From assembly GCA_040765295.1 (NCBI GenBank), contig JAXGSB010000001.1, positions 1,798,001 to 1,862,000 of the forward strand: 64,000 nucleotides of DNA, read 5' to 3'. The translations under genes and the position numbers were made by a program. The DNA is from Scatomorpha sp040765295. Lineage in GTDB: Bacteria > Bacillota > Clostridia > Oscillospirales > Oscillospiraceae. Below, in pieces: positions 7,994-15,194 of this stretch; within the stretch, counting starts at the first letter, position 1; each line of letters opens with the position of its first letter. The notes under the pieces are model-generated. The model saw only the letters and a list, made by a program, of their open reading frames with translations, did no database searches and was not told where the DNA came from.

Positions 7994-9094
7994 TTATCTC
8001 ACAAGGATTGCATTCGGGATGTCGCGAGCGCCGACTATAGTCGGGTAGGAGTTCAGCGCAACTCCCTCATAGAACATCTGGGACGAAGATCCGCCGTCGA
8101 GGTTCAGGGCATTTACGGCTCCGTACTCCAGCAACACATCCGCCGTGTCGGAGAACGAGGCTCCGATGGCGTTTACCTGTCTTCCGTCTATAACCAGCAG
8201 CAAAATCGCGCCGTCGGCTCTTTGGCCCACCGCGGTGCGGGGATTGAGACCGCTTTCGGGATTGTCAACCTTCTCGCCGTTTAAGACCAAAGCCGGGCCG
8301 TAACTCACCGCCCAGCGCGCTTTGAGCTCTTCGGCGGCGGCCGAATTCATCCAGCCGACGTGAAGGACATTGTTTTCATCCATAGCTGCCGTCCAGTAGT
8401 TCTGGCCGCTCGGATTTCTCGTCTGTCCCTCGCATATTACAACGCCGAGAGGTGTTCCGCCCTTGCCGGCGCCGCCCGGGTCGTCAAAACCGCCGCCGTT
8501 TACACCGCCGATGGCGTTGTTCTCTTCTATAATATCTTCCAGCTTCTGCCCGCGCGCAAACGAGTTTGAGGTACCTAAGAAAACTCTGCTCGGGTCCTTG
8601 ATTATCATCAGTTTCCCCTTGAAGCTTGCTCCCTTTATATCCAAAATCTCAATATCCGAGCTTGAAGGCTGAGATTCCATGCCTTTCATTACCGTGATGA
8701 GAGAGGCATCTGTGAGCTCGTTCTTTATCTCCTCATTGTCGGCTTCATAATAGCTCTCAACTTCTTCGTCGCTGAGAAAGACATTGGCCAAAAATCCTAT
8801 GGCGCTCGTCTCCCTCACGGAACGGACAAAAATACCCGTCGCCGTATTGGAAGGGCCCTTCGACAGAATGTAGACCGTCGCTGTAAGGAACAGGAGCAAG
8901 GCTACAACAGTGGTGAGGAACACGATTAATGCCCTTTTTACTATAGTCCCAAAGCCGAGCTTGGGCAAAGCTTCCTTGGCCTCGACCCCTTCTGCGCCTT
9001 CCGATTTTTCCTCAGCTTCCGGACCTGCAAGGTCTATATTCTTTTCGGGATATATGCGCTTATATCTCTTTTTCTTCTTCTTCAAATTGCTCAC
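7994..9094 (-). CDS. Phosphodiester glycosidase (NAGPA) family protein, membrane anchored
   Basis: A 366-residue protein with a very basic cytosolic N-terminus (KKKKKRYKR), one transmembrane segment at about residues 50-72 and an extracytoplasmic NAGPA domain. Domain motifs are GGVNGGGFDD, the SYGPALVLNG block, NPRTAVGQ, LLVIDGRQ and the C-terminal ALNLDGGSSSQM. The family is named after N-acetylglucosamine-1-phosphodiester glycosidase; bacterial members act on envelope polysaccharides. GTG at 9094 and TTG at 9085 are both possible starts, and the TTG has the better spaced GGGG. It starts 2 bases after the upstream gene. Confidence 0.8.
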   Translation of the reverse strand: MSNLKKKKKRYKRIYPEKNIDLAGPEAEEKSEGAEGVEAKEALPKLGFGTIVKRALIVFLTTVVALLLFLTATVYILSKGPSNTATGIFVRSVRETSAIGFLANVFLSDEEVESYYEADNEEIKNELTDASLITVMKGMESQPSSSDIEILDIKGASFKGKLMIIKDPSRVFLGTSNSFARGQKLEDIIEENNAIGGVNGGGFDDPGGAGKGGTPLGVVICEGQTRNPSGQNYWTAAMDENNVLHVGWMNSAAAEELKARWAVSYGPALVLNGEKVDNPESGLNPRTAVGQRADGAILLLVIDGRQVNAIGASFSDTADVLLEYGAVNALNLDGGSSSQMFYEGVALNSYPTIVGARDIPNAILVR

Positions 9095-9096
9095 CC

Positions 9097-10119
9097 CTAA
9101 GCTAATAAATCTGCATCTATAGTTGCCGCAGCCATGGCGTTCTCCTGCGCCTGCCTCATTCCAGAGCAGTACTTCGACCAGTCTACCATAAGCACAAGGT
9201 ACTTGGCTATCGGCGCCGCGCTTGTATTCTTTGTAAACATTGAAATCAGTATGGGCTCGGGCATGTAGACTATGCCCACATCGTTGAGCGCCTGATAGCC
9301 GTCGATAGTGAAAAGCCCGTACTTGTGCGCCACTTCATAGCCCGTGTCTATACCTTTAAAAAGGCTGTCTCTCGGCATGGATATTTTCATCTTATCTATA
9401 ATATAGCCGTATTTTCCCGAGTTCTCGTAGAGTATGCTTAAAAAGTTTATGACCATGCGCTGATTGTAGTAGTGGCTCCTATAGAAGATGGGATCCACCT
9501 TCACCCTGTCTTTCTCATCCGGAAAAAGATACTCCAGCACTATGTCCTGATACTCCCCGAAATCCCATGTGACGGCATCTCTGAGTTTTTGCGCGGTGCT
9601 GTTGTTTGAGGAGACAATACTGGAATTCATCAAGAGTTCATACCTGACGCCCCCGATGGGAGTGTCCATGCTCATTTCACCCGCGGCTATGCGATCCGCA
9701 TAGTACATATTGAGCGGCAGCTTGTAGACGCTGGCGGCGTAGATGTACTCATCGGGATTTAAAAATCGCGTCTCCCCCGTAACTGTGTTTTTAAAAGCAG
9801 TGGCTATGTTTTTGGGATTTACCTTCCACTTCCACGACTCCTCACCCACCAGCTGCTCGTAGTTTTTGTTGAAAAAGTAGTCGGCGGCGTTTCCGCTCTC
9901 GTCCCAAGAGCCTTCATATACTATGGCCGCAAAGTTGGGCGGCGGAGCTGTGGGCTTGGGCGCAGCGGGCTGAGCTGTCGGAGCAGGCGTGGGCGCAGGT
10001 TCTGTTGTCGGCGGCGCGGGTTCTTCCCCTTCCCCCTCAGCACTTGCGGCCGCCGTGAAGCCAAGCATCAAAAGCAGCACCAGCAGAGCTATTATTGATT
10101 TTTTATTTAAAAATCTCAT
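9097..10119 (-). CDS. Secreted beta-lactamase-like serine hydrolase, copy 1
   Basis: A 340-residue exported protein of the class A beta-lactamase/penicillin-recognising fold. The signal peptide starts MRFLNKKS and ends near AAASAEG, followed by a Pro/Ala/Thr linker. Active-site motifs are ASVYK (Ser about 130, Lys about 133), SSNNST (SxN-type) and HKYG (KTG-type, near 266). Start 10119 has GGGGAG upstream and begins the signal peptide; the frame runs further upstream but that part is remnant sequence. A true beta-lactamase cannot be claimed; the E166 region is not obvious. A paralogue lies directly upstream. Confidence 0.75.
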   Translation of the reverse strand: MRFLNKKSIIALLVLLLMLGFTAAASAEGEGEEPAPPTTEPAPTPAPTAQPAAPKPTAPPPNFAAIVYEGSWDESGNAADYFFNKNYEQLVGEESWKWKVNPKNIATAFKNTVTGETRFLNPDEYIYAASVYKLPLNMYYADRIAAGEMSMDTPIGGVRYELLMNSSIVSSNNSTAQKLRDAVTWDFGEYQDIVLEYLFPDEKDRVKVDPIFYRSHYYNQRMVINFLSILYENSGKYGYIIDKMKISMPRDSLFKGIDTGYEVAHKYGLFTIDGYQALNDVGIVYMPEPILISMFTKNTSAAPIAKYLVLMVDWSKYCSGMRQAQENAMAAATIDADLLA

Positions 10120-10222
10120 TTTACTCCCCTTAAAGTTCCCTGCCCGGACTTTTTCCTTCTCGTCTTCCAAAGCAAAACACTCAAGATTCTTTTCGGGATA
10201 CGCGCTCATGTTTTTTCAAATT
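10120..10222 (-). pseudogene. Decayed 5' end of a second NAGPA gene
   Basis: Reading the minus strand, GTGAGCAATTTGAA followed by a segment encoding YPEKNLE closely matches the start of the NAGPA gene (GTGAGCAATTTGAA, then YPEKNID). The match then fades before the ribosome binding site of the copy-1 hydrolase. This is best explained as the remnant of a tandem duplication of the hydrolase-NAGPA unit in which one NAGPA gene was lost. Confidence 0.7.
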
Positions 10223-10224
10223 GC

Positions 10225-11256
10225 TCACCCTTCTAGTGATAAATCCGCACTTATAGCTGCCGCAGCCATGGCCCTCTCCTGTCCCTGCCTCATCTCGGCG
10301 CAGTACTTGGACCAATCTACCATTAGGACAAGGTACTTGGCTATAGGCGCCGCATTGCTGTTCTTTGTGAACATTGAGATAAGTATGGGCTCAGGCGTAT
10401 AGACTATGCCCACATCGTTAAGCGCATTATAGCTTTCGGTGGGGTAGAATCCGTACTTGTGTGCCACCTCATAGCCCGTATCTATACCCTTAAAAAGGCT
10501 GTTTCTCGGCATAGCTGTTTTCATCCTGTCTACTATGTAGCCGTAGGTTTCCGGGTCATCGTAGAGCGCGCTCAAAAAGTTCATAACCATGCGCTGATTG
10601 TAGTAGTGGCTCCGATAGTAGAGTGGGTCTATGTCTGCCCTGTCTTTCTTTTCCGGAAAAAAATACTCCTGCATCATATCGTGATATACACGAAAATCCC
10701 ACACAACAGAAGTTCTGAGCATATGTGCCGTGTCGTTGTTTGAGGAGACAATACTTGAATTCATTAAGAGCTCATATTTTATTCCAGCTACAGGGGTGTC
10801 TAAACTCATTTCGCCTGCGGCTATGCGGTCCGCATAGTACATGTTGAGCGGCAGCTTGTAGACGCTGGCTGCATAGATGTATTCATCGGGATTAAAAAAA
10901 TGTGTTTCCCCTGTAACGGTATTTTTAAACGCCGCAGCTATATTTTTAGGCTTTGTTTTCCACTTCCACGACTCTTCTCCCACCAGCTGCTCATAGTTCT
11001 TGTTGAAAAAGTAGTCGGCGGCGTTTCCGCTCTCGTCCCAAGAGTCTTTATAGACTATGGACGCAAAGTAGGACGGCGAAGCTGTCGGAGTCGGCGTGGG
11101 TGTAGGCGTAGGCGTCGGTTTCGTTGTCGGTGTAACCGTGGGCGAAGCTGTCGGCTTTGGGAGATCTTCCCCCTCGGCGCTCGCGGCCGCCGCAATGCCA
11201 AGCGTCAAAAACAGCAGGGGCAGAATGATTATTGATTTTTTATTTAAAAATCTCAT
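10225..11256 (-). CDS. Secreted beta-lactamase-like serine hydrolase, copy 2
   Basis: A 343-residue paralogue of the downstream gene. The signal peptide (MRFLNKKSII...ASAEG) is followed by a Thr-Pro repeat linker at about residues 35-62. The catalytic motifs are conserved: ASVYK (Ser about 131), SSNNDT and HKYG. The two mature domains are near-identical over long stretches, with changes concentrated in the linker and in the region before YDMM/YQDI. This indicates a fairly recent duplication. It is probably the first gene of the envelope operon that runs to malQ. Confidence 0.75.
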   Translation of the reverse strand: MRFLNKKSIIILPLLFLTLGIAAAASAEGEDLPKPTASPTVTPTTKPTPTPTPTPTPTASPSYFASIVYKDSWDESGNAADYFFNKNYEQLVGEESWKWKTKPKNIAAAFKNTVTGETHFFNPDEYIYAASVYKLPLNMYYADRIAAGEMSLDTPVAGIKYELLMNSSIVSSNNDTAHMLRTSVVWDFRVYHDMMQEYFFPEKKDRADIDPLYYRSHYYNQRMVMNFLSALYDDPETYGYIVDRMKTAMPRNSLFKGIDTGYEVAHKYGFYPTESYNALNDVGIVYTPEPILISMFTKNSNAAPIAKYLVLMVDWSKYCAEMRQGQERAMAAAAISADLSLEG

Positions 11257-11308
11257 CTTACTTCCTTTTAAGTTCTTTACCCAAACTTTCTAACTTTGAC
11301 AATTTTCT

Positions 11309-11314
11309 ATTATA
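11309..11314 (-). promoter_or_regulatory. Possible -10 box upstream of the hydrolase-NAGPA operon
   Basis: TATAAT on the minus strand lies 53 bases before the ATG of the copy-2 hydrolase, in the 81-base gap after glnA. No convincing -35 hexamer is seen. Confidence 0.35.
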
Positions 11315-11337
11315 TACCATTTTGTCCAAGTTTTAAA

Positions 11338-12669
11338 TCAATAAATCACCAAATATTTATCTATTTCCCAGGATGTGACCTGCGTGTTGTATTCTTCCCA
11401 CTCTTTGAGCTTGCCTTCGACATAGGCGTTGTAGACATGCTCTCCCAGTGTTTCCACTATGAGACTGTCCTGACACATGTGCTTTACAGCCTCGAAGAGG
11501 TTTTCGGGAAGCTTTTCAACTCCCTTTGATCTTCTCACATCTTCGCAAAAGCCGTAGACATTGCCGGTGACCTCCCTCGGAGGCTCCAGGGCGCGCTCTA
11601 TGCCGTCGAGACCGGCGGCCAGGCAAACCGCCAGAGCAAGGTAGGGATTGGCCGCAGGGTCGGGGCTTCTCAGCTCCACTCTCGTACCCTCTCCCCTTTC
11701 GGAGGGGATTCGAATCAGCGCCGAGCGGTTTGAGGCCGACCATGTCACATAGCAGGGAGCCTCAAAGCCTGATACCAGCCTCTTATATGAGTTCACCAGC
11801 GGATTGAGTATTGCGCTCATGCCCTTTATGTGCTCCATTAGGCCCGCAATAAAGCCATAGGCCTCTTCGGAGAGGCCTCGCTCATCGCTCTCATCAAAGA
11901 ATATATTCCTTCCCTCCTGCATAAGCGACATATTGGTGTGCATACCCGAACCCGGCACCCCGAATATGGGCTTGGGCATAAAAGTGGCGTGGAAGCCGTG
12001 CTCTTGCGAAAGGGTCTTAGCCGCAACCTTAAATGTGGCTATGTTGTCCGCCGCCCTGAGCGCCTCGTCATATTTGAAACCTATCTCGTGCTGACCTGCC
12101 GCGCTCTCGTGGTGGGAGGCTTCTATATTAAAGCCCATCTCCTCCAGCGTGAGACAAAGCCTCTGTCTCATTATCTCGCCCTTGTCGAAGGGGCCCAAGT
12201 CAAAGTATCCCGCCTCGTCCTGAGTTTTGGGGGTGGGCTTTCCGTATTTATCTTCCTCAAACAAAAAGAACTCGCACTCGGGTCCCGCATTGAAGGTGAA
12301 TCCCATGCTCTCGGCCTTTTTGAGCACGCGCTTCAAAACATAGCGCGGATCGCCCTCGAAGGGAGTTCCGTCGGGGTTGTAGACATCGCAGATGAGCCTC
12401 GCCACCTTGCCGTGCTCCTTGTGCCAGGGCAGAATTGCGAAGCTGTTAAGGTCGGGATAGAGATACTGATCCGACTCATGTATCCTCGTGAAGCCCTCAA
12501 TCGACGAACCGTCCATGGCTATCTTATTGTCCAGGGCCTTTTCTATCTGAGCCGAGGATATGGACACATTCTTCATCCTGCCGAACACGTCGGTAAACTG
12601 CATGCTTATAAAGTCTATCTCATCTTCTCTTACTCTTCTTATTATATCTTCTCTTGTAAAATTCACCAT
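11338..12669 (-). CDS. glnA: Glutamine synthetase, type I
   Basis: Makes glutamine from glutamate, ammonia and ATP in the cytosol. The 443-residue length and motifs match the Gram-positive GSI-alpha form: MDGSSIEGFTRI near residue 52, the FNAGPECEFF metal ligand segment near 127, HHESAAGQHEI near 185, and the NRSALIRIP and VELRSPDPAANPYLA blocks. There is no adenylylation tyrosine loop of the enterobacterial type, and the Arg of SSIEGFTRI, involved in feedback inhibition in Bacillus, is kept. A consensus promoter lies just upstream. Confidence 0.95.
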   Translation of the reverse strand: MVNFTREDIIRRVREDEIDFISMQFTDVFGRMKNVSISSAQIEKALDNKIAMDGSSIEGFTRIHESDQYLYPDLNSFAILPWHKEHGKVARLICDVYNPDGTPFEGDPRYVLKRVLKKAESMGFTFNAGPECEFFLFEEDKYGKPTPKTQDEAGYFDLGPFDKGEIMRQRLCLTLEEMGFNIEASHHESAAGQHEIGFKYDEALRAADNIATFKVAAKTLSQEHGFHATFMPKPIFGVPGSGMHTNMSLMQEGRNIFFDESDERGLSEEAYGFIAGLMEHIKGMSAILNPLVNSYKRLVSGFEAPCYVTWSASNRSALIRIPSERGEGTRVELRSPDPAANPYLALAVCLAAGLDGIERALEPPREVTGNVYGFCEDVRRSKGVEKLPENLFEAVKHMCQDSLIVETLGEHVYNAYVEGKLKEWEEYNTQVTSWEIDKYLVIY

Positions 12670-12699
12670 AATTACGCCCCTTAAAAAGCTTCTTTTGCG

Positions 12700-12728
12700 A
12701 TTATATGAAATGCCTGAGCGCTTGTCAA
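12700..12728 (-). promoter_or_regulatory. Consensus promoter of glnA
   Basis: On the minus strand TTGACA (12728-12723) and TATAAT (12705-12700) are separated by exactly 17 bases, a perfect sigma-A match, 31 bases before the glnA start. No obvious GlnR-type operator was identified. Confidence 0.85.
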
Positions 12729-12801
12729 TAATTCTTGCAGCAGGCTGAATTCCAAGGTTTTTTTCATATTTTTGCCTATTTCGGTAAAATATGGCCAGTT
12801 T

Positions 12802-12828
12802 TTAGCACTCTCTGTCACCGAGTGCTAA
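12802..12828. promoter_or_regulatory. CIRCE operator (HrcA site) before hsp20
   Basis: A perfect CIRCE element, TTAGCACTC-N9-GAGTGCTAA, lies about 120 bases before the hsp20 start. A TAAAAT at 12785-12790 just upstream could be its -10 box. HrcA represses genes at CIRCE and releases them on heat stress. The site also lies about 75 bases upstream of the glnA promoter, but is oriented to serve hsp20. Confidence 0.9.
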
Positions 12829-12950
12829 AGTTTACGTTTTGTTCACCTTTCATTAATGATTTATTCACTTTTGTATGGTATTTTATATATGAACTTAAAA
12901 CGGAACTTAAAGAGATTTGAAATTACGATTTAAATGGAGGTTTTTATAAT

Positions 12951-13364
12951 ATGTTTAAGATTGTTCCTTACAGCAGACGTTTAGGTATGCGTCCCTTTTT
13001 CATGGACGACGATTTCTTCTCCTTCCCCGAGAGGGACATCGCTTCATTCCGCACCGACATCAAGGAGGTCGAGGGCGGTTATGAGCTCTCGGCAGAGCTT
13101 CCCGGCTTCAAGAAGGAAGACCTCAAGATTAACATCGACGGCGATTTGCTGACGATTGAGGCGGAGAGAAGGGAAGAGAGCGAGGAGGAAAGAGAAGGCT
13201 ACTTGAGAAGAGAGCGCAGATACGGCTCCTTCAAGCGCAGCTTCGGCATCGAAGACATTGACCACGACAAAATAGACGCCGAGTACACAGACGGCATCTT
13301 GAAGCTCACCCTTCCGAAAAAGGAAGAGATTTTACCCCAGGTAACAAGTATAGAAATTAAATAG
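12951..13364 (+). CDS. Small heat-shock protein, Hsp20/alpha-crystallin family
   Basis: A 137-residue ATP-independent holdase chaperone. The alpha-crystallin domain spans about residues 40-130 with GGYELSAELPGFKKEDLKI, DGDLLTIEA and the late DGILKLTLPKK segment. The C-terminal SIEIK lacks a clear IxI motif other than IEI. TGGAGG lies upstream of the ATG. The perfect CIRCE element in its leader indicates heat induction through HrcA, which is less usual for hsp20 than for groESL or dnaK. Confidence 0.9.
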   Translation: MFKIVPYSRRLGMRPFFMDDDFFSFPERDIASFRTDIKEVEGGYELSAELPGFKKEDLKINIDGDLLTIEAERREESEEEREGYLRRERRYGSFKRSFGIEDIDHDKIDAEYTDGILKLTLPKKEEILPQVTSIEIK

Positions 13365-13371
13365 TGCCCTG

Positions 13372-13403
13372 CAGCTTCGAGCTTTCAGCTCGAAGCTGTT
13401 TTT
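13372..13403 (+). terminator. Rho-independent terminator of hsp20
   Basis: An 11-bp perfect stem (CAGCTTCGAGC with GCTCGAAGCTG), a 5-base loop and TTTTT follow the hsp20 stop. Confidence 0.9.
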
Positions 13404-13413
13404 ATATATAGAC

Positions 13414-13446
13414 GAGCGGTCTTTTCGGAGGCCGCTCTTTTTTTAT
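13414..13446. terminator. Second hairpin between hsp20 and the convergent GT2 gene
   Basis: GAGCGG pairs with CCGCTC and a T-rich run follows on the plus strand. It may back up the hsp20 terminator or end the convergent glycosyltransferase transcript. Confidence 0.6.
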
Positions 13447-14402
13447 TTTTTGTCCCTGGTTTTCTCGTAGACTATATAGCGAGGACGGCGCTTTGTCTCC
13501 ATATACATTTTGCCGATGTATTCCCCGATAACGCCCAGAGAGATGAGCTGCACTCCGCTCACAAAGCAGATTATCGAGGTCGTGGAGGCCCAGCCGGGAA
13601 CGGTTCTTTTCAGCAGCGTCATTGTCACCGCCCAGAGCACCCCTATAAAGCTCAAAACAGCCACGAAAATGCCTATGCTTGTAATCAGTGTCAGCGGCTT
13701 CATCGAAAGGCTTGTAATGCCGTTTTTGGCGAGAGCTATCATCTTGCCGAGCGGATAGTGCGTCTCTCCCGCTACCCTCTCTTTTCTCTCGTAAGGCACG
13801 GTCACACAGCGCATCCCGAGAAGCGGTATGAGCCCCCGAAGATAGAGGTTCACCTCCTCGAATTCCGAGAGCGCGCTTAGGGCCTTTCGGCTCATAAGCC
13901 TGAAATCGGCGTGGTTATGCACGGTTTCGGCTCCTAATTTTCGAAGAATTTTATAAAAGAGCTCTGCGGTGCCTCTCTTAAATGCGCTGTCTGTCTCCCT
14001 TGATGCTCTCACACCGAGAACCAGATCCGCACCCTTGTAATATTCTTCTATCATGAGATCAATAGCATCTATGTCGTCCTGCAGGTCGGCGTCCATGGAT
14101 ATGAGAAAGTCGAAGTTCTCTCTCTCTTCCATAAGCCCGGCAAGAAGGGCGTTTTGATGTCCCTGATTGCGGCTGAGGGCTATCCCCTCTATATGCGGAT
14201 AGGCCTTCGCAAGGTCTTCTATGATTTCCCAAGTTCTGTCGCGGCTTCCGTCGTTTATGAAAATCACCCTGCTCTCGTCTGAGAGCAGGCCTTTTTCTAT
14301 GAGGCCTAGAAGCTTTTCTCTTATAATCGGCGCGGAGACAGGCAGAGCCGCCTCCTCGTTGTAGCAAGGAATCACAATCGCGCCTTTAGCTGTTTTATTC
14401 AC
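13443..14402 (-). CDS. GT2 glycosyltransferase, GtrB/DPM1-like
   Basis: A 319-residue polyprenyl-phosphate glycosyltransferase. The N-terminal domain has IPCYNEE, FINDGSRD, SMDADLQDD (metal-binding Asp cluster) and the RLMSRKAL region. Two transmembrane segments lie at about residues 228-255 and 262-290, followed by GEYIGKMYMETKRRPRY, the usual end of GtrB/ArnC-like enzymes. It transfers a sugar from a nucleotide donor to undecaprenyl phosphate at the membrane. It may partner with the GT2-GtrA protein further downstream. Confidence 0.85.
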   Translation of the reverse strand: MNKTAKGAIVIPCYNEEAALPVSAPIIREKLLGLIEKGLLSDESRVIFINDGSRDRTWEIIEDLAKAYPHIEGIALSRNQGHQNALLAGLMEERENFDFLISMDADLQDDIDAIDLMIEEYYKGADLVLGVRASRETDSAFKRGTAELFYKILRKLGAETVHNHADFRLMSRKALSALSEFEEVNLYLRGLIPLLGMRCVTVPYERKERVAGETHYPLGKMIALAKNGITSLSMKPLTLITSIGIFVAVLSFIGVLWAVTMTLLKRTVPGWASTTSIICFVSGVQLISLGVIGEYIGKMYMETKRRPRYIVYEKTRDKK

Positions 14403-14453
14403 GGCCTTTATTCCCCTTTCCGAGCTTACGCGCTACCATCTTTTTTGGTGTTT

Positions 14454-15194
14454 TTAGGCCAGTTTGTTCAGGACAAACATCGCAAGGGCGTTTATTCCCG
14501 AATGCATAGCTATACTTGCCCATATATTTCCGCTCTTCTCATAGCAGTATGCCAGCGCAACCGAGGCGGGCACATACAGGATAAGCTGTGCAATCTGCGA
14601 GAAACTGAAATCTGTTATCATAAAGCCCGCCACATGCAAAAGTGAAAAACCGAGAACCGAAACGGCGTAGGCAAGCGCCCTGCCGTATTTATAGAGCCCG
14701 CCGAACAGGCAGCCTCTGAAAAAGACTTCCTCGACTATCGGCGCTATTATAACGGTGAGCCCGAGCATTCTTTTAAAATTGTTTCGGCTGAGCTCCAAAA
14801 TCGCTTCATTATTTTCTGTGCTTGCAATCTCTATGCTCAAAAAGAAGTATATAGACTGAACAATGAGCTCCAAGGCAAACTTTAAAAGCATGGCGAGAAT
14901 AATGTAGCGAAGTATAAGGAGCGCGTTCCCCCTTATGCTCTCGAAATGCTCTTTGAGATAAGAGTAGCCGAAGGTAAAAATTCCCAGCAGTGTGGCGCCG
15001 CCGCTAAGAAGGCTGAGTTCCACCTCTCCGAGAGAACTTAAACTCGCTTTAGCTGACAAAAAATATAAAAGTATGGGAAGGGCAATGGAGAAGAGAAAGA
15101 TAGAGATTATAAGGCTTATTCTCGTCCCCTTTGCCATCGTATCTTTAAAGGGGGAAGCTTTGGGCAGCTGCGGACGGCCGTCTCTCATATCCAC
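14454..15194 (-). CDS. CPBP family intramembrane metalloprotease
   Basis: A 246-residue membrane protein with about seven hydrophobic helices. It carries the CPBP (Abi/CAAX-protease-like) motif 1, IVEEVFFRG, near residue 158, then FSLLHVAG and a final MHSGINALA with the last conserved His and Asn. The GTG start directly follows the mutS stop, with GGAG 6 bases upstream; an ATG two codons further is possible. Its substrate is unknown. It ends the miaB-mutS operon. Confidence 0.8.
   Translation of the reverse strand: MDMRDGRPQLPKASPFKDTMAKGTRISLIISIFLFSIALPILLYFLSAKASLSSLGEVELSLLSGGATLLGIFTFGYSYLKEHFESIRGNALLILRYIILAMLLKFALELIVQSIYFFLSIEIASTENNEAILELSRNNFKRMLGLTVIIAPIVEEVFFRGCLFGGLYKYGRALAYAVSVLGFSLLHVAGFMITDFSFSQIAQLILYVPASVALAYCYEKSGNIWASIAMHSGINALAMFVLNKLA

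Noticed and set aside
9097..11256. True beta-lactamase resistance genes
   Set aside because: The fold motifs are present, but class-A omega-loop residues are not evident and the genes lie in an envelope operon; resistance cannot be inferred.
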